Counted from the first letter of the stretch, positions 8,999-17,975 are shown. The stretch is 64,000 bases of DNA from Marinomonas posidonica IVIA-Po-181 (GCF_000214215.1 NC_015559.1:2219001-2283000); one strand, 5' to 3'. A program made the numbers and translations. The notes: a model not told the origin generated them from the letters alone.

Positions 8999-9937
8999 CT
9001 AACCACCTTTATTCATTTGCTGGATAATAGTGGTCGCCTGCGCCACCAAAGAAGATGCTTCGGTCGCACCATCTGGCAACAAGACAACAGACGATTCTTT
9101 TGCAATGGCACGCTTAGCGTCAATGGCTTTAGTTGCTAGATCAAGCTGAATGGCTTTTTGACCTTCCTCTGTGGCCGCTGCTTCACCTACTTTCCGTAAT
9201 GCTTCTGCTTGAGCTTGAGCGACTGCCACAATGGCTTTCGCCTCCCCTTCTGCACGCAACACTTGCTCTTCCTTATCCGCTTCAGCCGCGAGAACCACGG
9301 ATGCCTTTTCACCTTCTGCACGGTTGATGGCCGCCTGACGATCACCCTCTGACTCAAGAATCTGCGCACGTTTCACACGCTCTGCCTTCATCTGAGCCTC
9401 CATCGCCTCCATAACAGAGTGAGGTGGTATAATGTCTTTAATTTCATAACGTAAGACCTGAATACCCCATGGCCCGGCCGCTTCATTGATTGCCGATACA
9501 ATGTTGGTATTCAATTGATCTCGCTCTTCAAAGGTTTTATCCAGCTCCATTTTCCCTAACTCAGAACGCATGGTGGTTTGCGCTAACTGAGTGACAGCGA
9601 ACACATAATTATCAACACCATAGGTCGCTTTGTATGGATCTAATACTCGAAAATAAAGCACACCATCAACATGAAGTGAGATATTGTCTTTAGTGATCGC
9701 GCTCTGTTCTGGCACATCAACAGCTTGCTCTTTTAAAGAACGGTCTGACGCAACACGATCAATGAAAGGTAAGATAAAATTCAAGCCCGCTTCTTTTGTT
9801 GATTGATATTTACCAAAACGCTCAATCAGAAAAGCTCGGTTTTGAGGCACAAACTTAATTGAACTCTTTAACAGGAATACCGCTAAGATCAGTACCAGTA
9901 CTTGCACGCTTAATAGATAGTGAAGTATTACTTCCAT
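8999..9937 (-). CDS. qmcA: SPFH/stomatin-like membrane protein QmcA
   Basis: The 312-residue protein starts with one membrane helix (about 7-24), continues with an SPFH/band 7 domain (about 30-190, including VPQNRAFLIERFGKY) and then a long Ala/Glu/Arg-rich coiled coil (about 190-270, with RAEGEKASVVLAAEADKEEQ). This is the E. coli QmcA type, which interacts with FtsH-HflKC and has been linked to membrane protein quality control. It is the first gene of a two-gene operon with the NfeD-like gene, with no spacing. The 171 bp upstream to the next gene hold its promoter region but no clear element. Assignment is secure; physiological role is known only in outline. Confidence 0.93.
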   Translation of the reverse strand: MEVILHYLLSVQVLVLILAVFLLKSSIKFVPQNRAFLIERFGKYQSTKEAGLNFILPFIDRVASDRSLKEQAVDVPEQSAITKDNISLHVDGVLYFRVLDPYKATYGVDNYVFAVTQLAQTTMRSELGKMELDKTFEERDQLNTNIVSAINEAAGPWGIQVLRYEIKDIIPPHSVMEAMEAQMKAERVKRAQILESEGDRQAAINRAEGEKASVVLAAEADKEEQVLRAEGEAKAIVAVAQAQAEALRKVGEAAATEEGQKAIQLDLATKAIDAKRAIAKESSVVLLPDGATEASSLVAQATTIIQQMNKGG

Positions 9938-10108
9938 TCGTTTAAATCCTTATGTTTAAAAAAGCCATTACAGGCCGTTTGTACTATTGCATTTCAAGGT
10001 TTAATTTTACTTTGCAACATCATCTAATGAAAAAATAAGATTGGCGTCTCAGCAAAGGATAAGCAAGCAGATACATTAAGTTCAACACGCCTCCCTATTG
10101 ACCTTGTT

Positions 10109-10720
10109 TCACCAATCAGAACCGTGATCAGAATGATCGCTGACTTCAATCGAAGGAAAAAGGTCTAACATGACGGTTTGCCGAGCATCATTTCCGACGT
10201 CAAAACGTTTAATCGTATCGACCCCCTCCACAAAGCGCTCATTCCAAATAGAAACACTGTCACCCGCCTCTACTGGTAAGGTCACCCAGCCCTGCTCATT
10301 GGTTTTAACGGCATATTCGTTATCCGCAACAAAGATATAACCAATCATATCATCGTGAATATTACAGCCTAAAATCACTAATCCTGGCTTATCAAACTGA
10401 ATAGGGGCAATGTCGGAGCCTTTATACAGCTTAATCTCAAAACTTTTCGGCTCTGAAAAACTGTATACATGATGTCGAATGTCATCACTGTTGGGGAATC
10501 GAACAAACTGCCCCTTTTGGACAACCAACACTCTAGGCACAAAGGACTCATCAATCTGATCCATCACGGCACTGTCAGCTGGACTGCTAACCGCTTTGTC
10601 CGTCACAAACACCACTGCATCGGTGACAGGTTGTTGATCTTGATCCAAAACTTGCATTGCAATTTCGGCCGACGCCGTTTGTAACCACAAACTGCACAGT
10701 CCAACCAATAGATATCGCAT
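10109..10720 (-). CDS. Secreted cupredoxin-like protein (methylamine-utilization-protein-like)
   Basis: The 203-residue product begins with a signal peptide (MRYLLVGLCSLWLQTASA) and then a carboxypeptidase-regulatory-like beta segment followed by a cupredoxin-like domain. Candidate type 1 copper ligands are His83 or His84 (RHHVYS), Cys119, His122 and Met125 (GCNIHDDMIGY). Related proteins are annotated as methylamine utilization proteins or plastocyanin-like proteins, but no methylamine dehydrogenase genes are present here, so that name should not be taken as function. The gene stands alone on the minus strand, divergent from an araC-type gene. A periplasmic electron-transfer or copper-handling role is inferred from the ligands. 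Confidence 0.75.
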   Translation of the reverse strand: MRYLLVGLCSLWLQTASAEIAMQVLDQDQQPVTDAVVFVTDKAVSSPADSAVMDQIDESFVPRVLVVQKGQFVRFPNSDDIRHHVYSFSEPKSFEIKLYKGSDIAPIQFDKPGLVILGCNIHDDMIGYIFVADNEYAVKTNEQGWVTLPVEAGDSVSIWNERFVEGVDTIKRFDVGNDARQTVMLDLFPSIEVSDHSDHGSDW

Positions 10721-10863
10721 GACTTCCCCTTTTGCTTCAAGCTAGATAGGTATAGAGTATTCGCCTCCAGAAAGAAAGATTCGCTCTTCTGACGCTCTTT
10801 ATATCGACAGTCTACGACAGTATTAAAAAGTAATCATCCAATTAACAAGACTAGGACAAGACA

Positions 10864-11613
10864 GTGCGTGATTCCATTGAAATCCTCTCTTATCAAGGCA
10901 CAGAAAAAGCACACCTTCACTCACACACTCAAATTGTTTTGCCTCTTTCTGGTCAGTTAGAACTGGAAGTGGAAGGTCAACAGCAAGCCGTCGAGTTCGG
11001 CCAAGCTTGTCTCATTTCATCGCAACAGGCACACACTCATCAAGCAGAACAAGATAATCGTTGCCTAGTATTGAATGCACTGCCTATTTGGAATCAAGAC
11101 TTGGTAAGCCAAGAAACCTTCATCCAATTAACCCCACAGGCCCAAGCCTATTTGCCTTTTTTGTCCACTCTGTCAGCGGATCCAAACTCGTTCAAGCAAC
11201 AACAAGCCTTGTCCATGCTCGAATACTTGTTACCTTTACCTAAAGAGTCCTTGTTACAGGCTAACATGAGGCTATACAAAGCCAGGCAGTTAATCGATCA
11301 GGAGTTTGCTAATGGCTTAATCATCAAAGAAATCGCGCAACAGGTGCATTTAAGCAGCAGTCAATTAACGCTTCTGTTTAAGCAGCACTTTGGTATAACA
11401 CCAAAGCAGTATCTTCTTAAAAAACAACTGACGGCCGCAAAACATTGGCTTTCTACCTCTCAAAACAGTCTAGAAGACATTGCAGAGAAAGTAGGATTGA
11501 GCAACGCCAGTGCCCTCATCAGACTTTTTCATCAACATGAAAATATGACGCCAGGCCGCTTCCGCTCTACTCTTGATGATGAATCTCAAAAGCAATTTCC
11601 CAATTACGAATAA
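10864..11613 (+). CDS. AraC-family transcriptional regulator with cupin sensor domain
   Basis: The 249-residue protein opens with GTG. Residues 10-90 form a cupin-like domain (HLHSHTQIVLPLSGQLELEV) and 140-240 carry the two helix-turn-helix motifs of AraC/XylS proteins (IIKEIAQQVHLSSSQLTLLF, then the second motif ending in the family-typical FRxxHxxTPGRFR pattern). Its last 47 bases overlap the 3' end of the convergent solute-binding protein gene. Target and inducer are unknown; the divergent cupredoxin gene and its own promoter are the obvious candidates. The GTG start lacks a strong ribosome site, so the true start is not certain. Confidence 0.88.
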   Translation: MRDSIEILSYQGTEKAHLHSHTQIVLPLSGQLELEVEGQQQAVEFGQACLISSQQAHTHQAEQDNRCLVLNALPIWNQDLVSQETFIQLTPQAQAYLPFLSTLSADPNSFKQQQALSMLEYLLPLPKESLLQANMRLYKARQLIDQEFANGLIIKEIAQQVHLSSSQLTLLFKQHFGITPKQYLLKKQLTAAKHWLSTSQNSLEDIAEKVGLSNASALIRLFHQHENMTPGRFRSTLDDESQKQFPNYE

Positions 11614-12625
11614 AGCGCTGCTGTTTGGCATAATCCCGCCCAACTAACAGCTGCTGATCCAGTTCTATAATGCCTGTCGGTCCAGGCGCATTGACCACAA
11701 ACGGGTCTTCTGCATTATTAACATCCGGATGTATTGGGAATAACAGCCCCTGATCTTGCATCATTTTTTGAGCGCGATCGGACAATAAAAAATCAATAAA
11801 CAAGCCGGCATCCTGTGGATTTGGCGCATTCTTAGGAATTAAAGCCGCGCGCATTAACATCAAGGTAAAATCCTTCGGCAAAATCATTTTAAGGCGATCG
11901 TCGTCTTTTGCCCTTTGCGAAGCATATGAGCCAAGCAAGTTATAACCCAACACCAACTTGCCATCAGCCACATCGTCTATGATGTCATGAGTACAACAAT
12001 AGGTCTGCACATCGTGACTACCAAACGCCTCCAACAAACGCCCCCATGTTAAATCCGCTTGCCGCGCATCTTGGCTCGCTAAAAGATAGCCCACCCCACT
12101 TTGACGGATATCATAAGTGCCAATACGTTTCGTCATAGTTGGGCCATGCTGACGTATGGTCTGTAACAAGGATTGTCGATCTTCTGGCAGTGGCCCGGGG
12201 AACGCGTTTTTGTTTACCAGCATCACAATCGGCTCTAATGAAAACGCAAAAAGCTGGTCACGCCATTTAAAATCTTGCGGTAGATTGTCCGTTAAACTCG
12301 ATTGATAAGTTCGAGCGTAACCATCATTGACCAGCTTAAAATGCAGATCCATTGCGCTGCTAATGGCCAAACTGGCCACTGGATTCGATTGCTCTTCAAT
12401 AGTCAGATAGTAAAGCTCTAAGGTATTTACATCACGATACGCGACTCGAATCTCCGGATACTGGGCAACAAAATCCTGCAAAATGGGCTCAAATGATGTC
12501 AAATCCAAAGCCGAATTGATCACCAAGACTCGTGATGCATTCTTTTTTCCAAACCAAACCGTTGGGGATTCGGCCCAAGCCAAGGACAAACTAAAACACA
12601 TTACAATCGTCAGCCATGCTTTCAT
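11567..12625 (-). CDS. Periplasmic solute-binding protein coupled to TctDE (ABC iron-type fold)
   Basis: The 352-residue protein has a signal peptide (MKAWLTIVMCFSLSLAWAES) and resembles the class of extracellular binding proteins that includes ferric and polyamine binders (PEIRVAYRDVNTLELYY early, and the late NAPNPQDAGLFIDFLLSDRAQKMM typical of that group). Its ATG overlaps the TGA of the histidine kinase gene by one base, so it is made with the kinase. No ABC permease or ATPase genes are nearby. I therefore infer a sensory role: the bound protein may present ligand to the periplasmic domain of TctE. It might also feed a transporter encoded elsewhere. The ligand cannot be named. Confidence 0.8.
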   Translation of the reverse strand: MKAWLTIVMCFSLSLAWAESPTVWFGKKNASRVLVINSALDLTSFEPILQDFVAQYPEIRVAYRDVNTLELYYLTIEEQSNPVASLAISSAMDLHFKLVNDGYARTYQSSLTDNLPQDFKWRDQLFAFSLEPIVMLVNKNAFPGPLPEDRQSLLQTIRQHGPTMTKRIGTYDIRQSGVGYLLASQDARQADLTWGRLLEAFGSHDVQTYCCTHDIIDDVADGKLVLGYNLLGSYASQRAKDDDRLKMILPKDFTLMLMRAALIPKNAPNPQDAGLFIDFLLSDRAQKMMQDQGLLFPIHPDVNNAEDPFVVNAPGPTGIIELDQQLLVGRDYAKQQRFIRNWEIAFEIHHQE

Positions 12626-14085
12626 CAGATTCGCCCTCCAAAAAAACGCAATTTATCTATATCCACTTGAAAGGTCGTGCCCTTTGGTTGGGTATCGAGA
12701 ATGTCGATTTGAGCATGATGGTGGTCTAAAATGTCCTTCACCATGGACAAACCAACGCCACTCCCCGCAATGTCATAACGAGCCCGATAAAAACGCTCAA
12801 ACACGCGTTCTTTTTCTTCTTCGGCAATGCCATCACCATAATCAATTACCTGTATGCGGTAGATCTTCTCTAACGCTTGTACTCTTACAATCACATCCGT
12901 TTGCTGCTGTTTTTGATGGCTACTATAACGCACCGCATTCTCAATTAAATTTTGCATCATTTGCTGGATCGAAAAACCATCCCCCAGCACCCAAGCTTCC
13001 TGCAGAGAACATTCATAAGATAAACGCACCCCTTGATGCAAAGCCGGTACAGCATGTTCACGACAAGACGCAGTAATCGGCAGCAACAAGTCCATTGGTT
13101 CCAATCGGTGAGTTTGCAAACGATGTGACACCACGGCTTGATTCAATAATAAAGTGACAGTCTGACTCAAATAATCACATTGACGAACGATATTCTCTAG
13201 TGCCTGGTGATGTTTTTCTGGCGAGGTATTATCACGTGCATTCTCTGCTAACGCTTTCAGACTCGCCAAAGGCGTTCGTAATTGGTGTGCCGCGTCAGCG
13301 GTATAATTTTCAAGTTGTTCAAGGTTCTTTTGCAGACGCGCCATAAAGTGATTAATGGCGACTTTTAGATGATGAGTTTCTTTCGGTGTATTGATGGTAA
13401 TCGGCGTTAAATCCCCTTTCACACGCTCTTCTAGCGCCCACTCAATGCGATGCAAAGGACGCAACACCAAATGGCTGCCAATCATAATCAAGGCAATGGC
13501 AACCAATGCAATTAACACCACCACCTCAACCGCACGCTGAGTAATGGAGGAAGCCATTTTTTCCCTAGACAAACGCGTCTGACCTAAAATAATACGGACA
13601 GTTTGTGCGCTTTCTGGATTTGTTAGGTGCCGCTCAAGCCAAGCAAATCGAACCAACTCATTGGAATAACTTTGATTATAAAATTGCATTTGATCCAAAA
13701 CAGGCCGTTTTGGGGGTTGGGAGTCGAGGTTGTCATAGCCGGTAATAAAGCCCTGTTCTCGACTTTCCACCTTATAAAACACCCGATCTTCATCAGCTTG
13801 AGCCAGGGTAGCAAAAGCCGACCAAGGAATATCAACACTGACCTGATTGTCTATCAGTGCGATATTTTCATCCATTTGCAACAAGGCACTACGCAACAGT
13901 CGATCATAGGATAAATCCGCCAACTGTCGGCTATAATCAAAAATCAAATTAATCGCGATGCCAGCAATAACGCAAATCACAATGACACCGGAGACAATAA
14001 AACGAAAGCGTAATGAAGGGGCTTTTTTTAACGCCAGCTTTTCATCATCACTCAGATTTTGTGGGCTGAGTGATTTCTGCCACAT
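12625..14085 (-). CDS. tctE: Sensor histidine kinase, TctE type
   Basis: I place the start at the ATG at 14085, preceded by GGGGA, rather than at a TTG six bases upstream. The 486-residue kinase has a membrane helix at about 30-50, a periplasmic sensor domain of about 130 residues, a second helix near 185-205, HAMP, a HisKA domain with His267 (DAAHQLRTPL) and an HATPase domain with N, G1 (DYGDGI) and G2 (GSGVGLSM) boxes. TctE proteins sense tricarboxylates such as citrate and control tctCBA. The gene overlaps tctD by 38 bp and the solute-binding gene by one base, so the three are translationally coupled. Confidence 0.92.
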   Translation of the reverse strand: MWQKSLSPQNLSDDEKLALKKAPSLRFRFIVSGVIVICVIAGIAINLIFDYSRQLADLSYDRLLRSALLQMDENIALIDNQVSVDIPWSAFATLAQADEDRVFYKVESREQGFITGYDNLDSQPPKRPVLDQMQFYNQSYSNELVRFAWLERHLTNPESAQTVRIILGQTRLSREKMASSITQRAVEVVVLIALVAIALIMIGSHLVLRPLHRIEWALEERVKGDLTPITINTPKETHHLKVAINHFMARLQKNLEQLENYTADAAHQLRTPLASLKALAENARDNTSPEKHHQALENIVRQCDYLSQTVTLLLNQAVVSHRLQTHRLEPMDLLLPITASCREHAVPALHQGVRLSYECSLQEAWVLGDGFSIQQMMQNLIENAVRYSSHQKQQQTDVIVRVQALEKIYRIQVIDYGDGIAEEEKERVFERFYRARYDIAGSGVGLSMVKDILDHHHAQIDILDTQPKGTTFQVDIDKLRFFGGRI

Positions 14086-14731
14086 AGCCAATTCCCCTTA
14101 ATGTGCTGATCACCAGATCCCCTTTCAACATTTTTTTACGCAAGCGCCCAACATACAACTCAATGGCATTCGGCCCAGGCGTTTCATTGAAATTAAAAAG
14201 GTGATCGGTTATTTCGTCTTTGCTTAATACCCGCCCCAAGTGCCCAAGAAAAATCTCCAGCAAGCGAAATTCGCGATTGGTAATTGCGGTCAATTCCCCT
14301 TCAATAAACACCTGTCGACTATCACGATTCACTTGAATATTACCATGTTCCGTGACGTTAGCAGCGTAGCCTTGTTTGCGTCTTAATAAAGCCCTACATC
14401 TGGCTTCTAGCTCTCCAAAATCAAAAGGTTTCGTCAGGTAATCATCCGCACCAGCATCCAATAGACGAATGCGGTCTTCAATGTGATCTCGGGCCGTTAA
14501 AATCAACACTGGCGTGTCATCATCACGTTGCCGTAATTTTTGCAGCAATTGCAGGCCAGACAAACCAGGCAAATTCAAATCCAGCAAAATCAAGTCCACA
14601 GATTGATAACGCAACATTTCGTCTGCCTGTTTGCCATCTGTTATCAAATCAACACCATGGCCAAGAGAGGTTAAACGCTCATTTATGGCTTGGCCCAAAA
14701 CCTGAGTATCTTCGACTACTAAAATTCTCAT
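14048..14731 (-). CDS. tctD: OmpR-family response regulator, TctD type
   Basis: The 227-residue protein has a receiver domain (1-115) with phospho-acceptor Asp51 (LILLDLNLPG) and the Lys of LTKPFD, followed by a winged-helix DNA-binding domain (about 130-220) ending in TLRGIGYVAE. It is the first gene of the tctD-tctE-binding protein operon and lies just downstream of the tctCBA operon, separated by a terminator. TctD is known to activate tctC transcription in relatives. A direct repeat of CCTGTCA with an 11-bp period upstream of tctC would suit an OmpR-type dimer. Confidence 0.93.
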   Translation of the reverse strand: MRILVVEDTQVLGQAINERLTSLGHGVDLITDGKQADEMLRYQSVDLILLDLNLPGLSGLQLLQKLRQRDDDTPVLILTARDHIEDRIRLLDAGADDYLTKPFDFGELEARCRALLRRKQGYAANVTEHGNIQVNRDSRQVFIEGELTAITNREFRLLEIFLGHLGRVLSKDEITDHLFNFNETPGPNAIELYVGRLRKKMLKGDLVISTLRGIGYVAEITQPTKSE

Positions 14732-14771
14732 AAGGCGCCTGCTAATTCATTATTATTTTTTGGTATAAAGC

Positions 14772-14808
14772 AAAAAAATTCGAACGGTAAAGACCGTCCG
14801 AATTTTTT
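14772..14808 (-). terminator. Intrinsic terminator after tctCBA
   Basis: A-rich/T-rich flanks enclose a stem (ATTCGAACGGT with ACCGTCCGAAT, one mismatch, AAAG loop). It lies between tctA and tctD, both on the minus strand, so it ends the transporter transcript before the regulator operon. Confidence 0.8.
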
Positions 14809-14832
14809 AGTATCGAGTAATCGCTTTGCTAA

Positions 14833-16347
14833 TTAGCGAGTACTATTTTTTGATCTGGCCATCTTAGCACGGACAATTGGACCGACAACAATAGGTAAAA
14901 CCAATCCGAGAATCGCCACAGTCCAAAGACCAATACTCAGACCACTATTGAAAAGCACACTCCAGTCACCATCGGATAACACCAATGCGTGGCGTAAGCT
15001 TTTTTCCATTTCTGGCCCAAGCAACATCCCCAAAATAATCGGCACTAATGGAATGTCCACCTTACGGAAAATATAACCCGCAACACCAAAGCCCACCATG
15101 AAATACAAATCTAAAGCACTGTGACTTACGGAATAAATACCCACCGAAGCAATCAAGGTCACGATCGGCATAAGATATTTAGGCGGAATGCTCAACAGTT
15201 TAACGAAGATGCCAACCATAGGAATGTTCAACAAGAGCAATACTAGGTTACCAACAAACATCGCAGCAATCACGCCCCAAACTAGGTCGGCATTTTGTTG
15301 GAACAACATAGGACCTGGTGAGATATTCAGTGAAATCAACATCGCCAATAAGACAGCGGTTGTTCCACTTCCTGGCACACCAAGAGTCAACATAGGAACA
15401 AGTGCGCCCGATGCTGCACCGTTGTTGCCCGCCTCTGGCGCAGCCACACCACGAGGATCACCATGGCCAAACTCACCTTTGTCCGAGGTACGTTTCTCCA
15501 GAGTATAGCTAATAAAACTACCTAGAGAGGCACCAGCGCCTGGCAATACACCAGAAACAAAGCCCAACAAAGCACCACGAATGGACGCTGGCAAGACTTT
15601 GATAATGTCTTTCGCCGACAATTTTAACTTATTAATCGCCACTTGTTTCAGACCATCACCGGCATGACGCTCAAGGAAGAACAGCAATTCACTGATGGCA
15701 AACAAGCCAACAATAGCGATAATAAAATCCACTCCTTCAAACAGTTCAAGGGTGTTAAAAGTATAACGTTGTACGCCTGTCGAAATATCAATCCCAACCG
15801 TCGCAATCATCAAACCAATGGCCGCCGCCATTAGGGTTTTAAATTGGTTTTTACCTGTAATGCCACCAAGGGTCGCAAAGGCTAACGCAAATAAGGCAAA
15901 ATATTCAGAAGGACCAAATTTCAACGCAAACTTAGCTAAGATCGGTGCTAGAATCACCAAACCTATAGTGGCGATGAAACTCCCTATAAACGAAGCAATG
16001 GCCGAAATCGCTAATGCTTCTGCCGCCTTACCTTTCAATGCCATTGGATAACCGTCTAAACAAGTCATCATGGCAGGCTCATCTCCTGGAATGTTCAACA
16101 GGATAGAGGAAATACGGCCACCATACATGGCACCCGCATACACTGAGGTCAGTAAGATCAATGACGACGTTGGCGATAAACCCAAGCTAAACGCTAACGG
16201 AATCAAAATAGCCACGCCATTGGCTGGACCTAGGCCAGGTAAAGCACCGATAAGCGTCCCTAAAATCGCCCCCACCACGGCAAACATAATACTTTCTGGC
16301 GACAGCGCAACGGCAAAGCCTTGCATCAATAAGCTGATCGTATCCAT
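14833..16347 (-). CDS. tctA: Tripartite tricarboxylate transporter large membrane subunit TctA
   Basis: This 504-residue, highly hydrophobic protein matches TctA, with the conserved N-terminal GALPGLGPANGVAILIP and the internal GVLPGAGASLGSFISYTLEKR motif, and a GVPGSGTTAVLLAMLIS segment. About twelve membrane helices can be read. It forms the channel of the sodium or proton driven TTT system with TctB and the periplasmic receptor TctC. It is the last gene of tctC-tctB-tctA and begins one base after the tctB stop codon. Substrate is probably citrate or another tricarboxylate, inferred from the tctDE linkage. Confidence 0.95.
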   Translation of the reverse strand: MDTISLLMQGFAVALSPESIMFAVVGAILGTLIGALPGLGPANGVAILIPLAFSLGLSPTSSLILLTSVYAGAMYGGRISSILLNIPGDEPAMMTCLDGYPMALKGKAAEALAISAIASFIGSFIATIGLVILAPILAKFALKFGPSEYFALFALAFATLGGITGKNQFKTLMAAAIGLMIATVGIDISTGVQRYTFNTLELFEGVDFIIAIVGLFAISELLFFLERHAGDGLKQVAINKLKLSAKDIIKVLPASIRGALLGFVSGVLPGAGASLGSFISYTLEKRTSDKGEFGHGDPRGVAAPEAGNNGAASGALVPMLTLGVPGSGTTAVLLAMLISLNISPGPMLFQQNADLVWGVIAAMFVGNLVLLLLNIPMVGIFVKLLSIPPKYLMPIVTLIASVGIYSVSHSALDLYFMVGFGVAGYIFRKVDIPLVPIILGMLLGPEMEKSLRHALVLSDGDWSVLFNSGLSIGLWTVAILGLVLPIVVGPIVRAKMARSKNSTR

Positions 16348-16348
16348 A

Positions 16349-16789
16349 TTAGAACTCCAATAAACCGAGTGGCAGAGCTAACTCAAGCACATGATTAAAT
16401 AGGAAGAAGATGGCAACAGAACTAATCACGCCAGTCATCACACTCTTCGAAACACTTGCCCCCATGCGCCAGCATAAAAAGCTCACCACCAAAGCGGCAG
16501 CCGGCATAAATCCTATTGGTTCAATTGCCCAAGCAAAGGCCAACATCGCCAACACAACAATAGCCAGTTCCACTAACATAGCCGCTGGTGCCCACTTCTC
16601 GTCTGGGTCAGGTCGTACCATCATATAAATTGAGCTGATCCCGAGAATAATAGACAGCATGATAGGAAAGGTTTCAGGTCCGACACTTTCATGCCCGCCA
16701 AAAGGCATAGGAAATTGCGTCGCTTCCCAGCCGTATGCAACGGCGAGAATCAGCATCAGCATGCCAAACACACGATCATTTATGCGCAT
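16349..16789 (-). CDS. tctB: Tripartite tricarboxylate transporter small membrane subunit TctB
   Basis: The 146-residue protein has four predicted membrane segments and the weakly conserved TctB layout (VFGMLMLILAVAYGWEATQF at the start, a second pair of helices at 70-135). It is placed between tctC and tctA, the canonical order. The stop codon is one base from the tctA start. TctB assists the large subunit; sequence conservation in this family is low, and the call rests largely on position and topology. Confidence 0.9.
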   Translation of the reverse strand: MRINDRVFGMLMLILAVAYGWEATQFPMPFGGHESVGPETFPIMLSIILGISSIYMMVRPDPDEKWAPAAMLVELAIVVLAMLAFAWAIEPIGFMPAAALVVSFLCWRMGASVSKSVMTGVISSVAIFFLFNHVLELALPLGLLEF

Positions 16790-16835
16790 GTTTCTGCTCC
16801 ATGTTAGTTAATTAGTAAAATACAAAAATGAAGTA

Positions 16836-16853
16836 GGAGGGGTTGCCCCCTCC
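16836..16853 (-). terminator. Stem-loop in the tctC-tctB intergenic region
   Basis: GGAGGGG and CCCCTCC pair perfectly around a four-base loop, only 18 bp downstream of the tctC stop. There is no immediate T-run, so it more likely stabilises the tctC message or causes partial termination, giving more receptor than membrane subunits. Confidence 0.6.
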
Positions 16854-16870
16854 AAAATAGCAGTGCGTTA

Positions 16871-17863
16871 TTAGCGGATCAAACCAATGTCTTTCGATAG
16901 GATTTGGATATCCAAAGTTTGATTTTTAACGAATTGAGTAAACTCTGCACCCGACTTATGAAATGGCATCAAGCCGTTCTTAGTCATGATGTCTTTCCAT
17001 TCTTGAGTGGTGTACAACTCGTTCATTGTATCTACCCACCAATCATAAGATTCTTGACTCGCTTTACCTGGAACGTAAAAACCACGCCAGTTTGGTGCAA
17101 CAGAATCAATACCCTGCTCCATCGCCGTTGGAATTTTGTTAAATGGTGCTGGCAAGCGTTGTTCCGATAGCACAGCTAACACACGCAAATCACCTGAGTC
17201 CATGAAGCCTTTCACTTCAGAGACATCACCAGTAAAAGCATCTACGTGACCACCAACAACTTGAACCAAGGCTTCAGAACCACCACTGAAAGCTAAGTAG
17301 CGAATTTTAGGCAAATTCTCTACCTGCGCTTTTTGCGCTGTTATCAAGACCTTTAAGTGATCCCAACCACCAGAAGCACTACCACCAGCGAATTTCACTG
17401 ACGTAGGATCTTGCTTTAGGGCTGCAATGAGTTGACTAAGTGAAGTGTATTTGGAGTCTTTACCAACCGCAATGATGCCGTAATCGGCCCCCAATGTACC
17501 AACCCATTTCACTTGATCTGAGTTCATGCCAGGGAATTGACCTTGAGCAAGGCGAGTAGTTGTTGCCGTACTTGCCGCCACAATCAAATTGTCGTCTTTA
17601 GCACGTTTACTGACCGTGTGTGCAAACGCTACACCACCACCAGCACCTGACATATTGACCGTTTGCACATTACCTTTGATGTAATCCTGATCAACTAGAA
17701 CTTTACCCACACTACGACAAGTGAAATCCCAACCACCACCAGGGTTAGCTGGCGCGATACATTCTGCACTGCGAGCGGGTTCATAGGCATGAGCCTGTCC
17801 AACCATAGAAAGTGCGACCGCACCAGAGACAAGAACAGACTTCAAAGATAGGTGTTTAAGCAT
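16871..17863 (-). CDS. tctC: Tripartite tricarboxylate transporter receptor TctC
   Basis: The 330-residue protein has a signal peptide ending in AHA near residue 26 and the Bug/TctC receptor fold, with the PANPGGGWDFTCR motif near the N-terminus and the MSGAGGGVAF segment that contacts ligand in relatives. The phenotype of the family is high-affinity capture of carboxylates in the periplasm. It is the first gene of the transporter operon, and the upstream region holds likely regulator sites. The exact ligand is not determinable, though citrate-like compounds are expected. Confidence 0.95.
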   Translation of the reverse strand: MLKHLSLKSVLVSGAVALSMVGQAHAYEPARSAECIAPANPGGGWDFTCRSVGKVLVDQDYIKGNVQTVNMSGAGGGVAFAHTVSKRAKDDNLIVAASTATTTRLAQGQFPGMNSDQVKWVGTLGADYGIIAVGKDSKYTSLSQLIAALKQDPTSVKFAGGSASGGWDHLKVLITAQKAQVENLPKIRYLAFSGGSEALVQVVGGHVDAFTGDVSEVKGFMDSGDLRVLAVLSEQRLPAPFNKIPTAMEQGIDSVAPNWRGFYVPGKASQESYDWWVDTMNELYTTQEWKDIMTKNGLMPFHKSGAEFTQFVKNQTLDIQILSKDIGLIR

Positions 17864-17899
17864 GATTTTCTCCTGCTTGTTATTGTTTTTGTTAGCGAG

Positions 17900-17975
17900 T
17901 CAAGTTTCTAAAATAGAATGCTCAGAAAACTTGATGGGCTTCACCTTACCCTTCAAACCTGTCACCACCCTGTCA
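17900..17975 (-). promoter_or_regulatory. Candidate TctD-controlled region upstream of tctC
   Basis: Two elements lie between 37 and 112 bp upstream of the tctC start. One is an 8-bp inverted repeat, TCAAGTTT (17900-17907) with AAACTTGA (17927-17934). The other is a direct repeat of CCTGTCA at 17958-17964 and 17969-17975, an 11-bp period that fits tandem binding of an OmpR-family regulator. Assignment to TctD is inference. Confidence 0.4.

Noticed and set aside
10109..10720. Methylamine utilization function for the cupredoxin-like protein
   Set aside because: No mau genes or methylamine dehydrogenase subunits are near; the name is inherited from family annotation.
11567..12625. Solute-binding protein as part of an iron ABC importer
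   Set aside because: No permease or ATPase gene is adjacent, and the coupling is to a two-component system. The iron ligand tyrosines cannot be confirmed from sequence alone.
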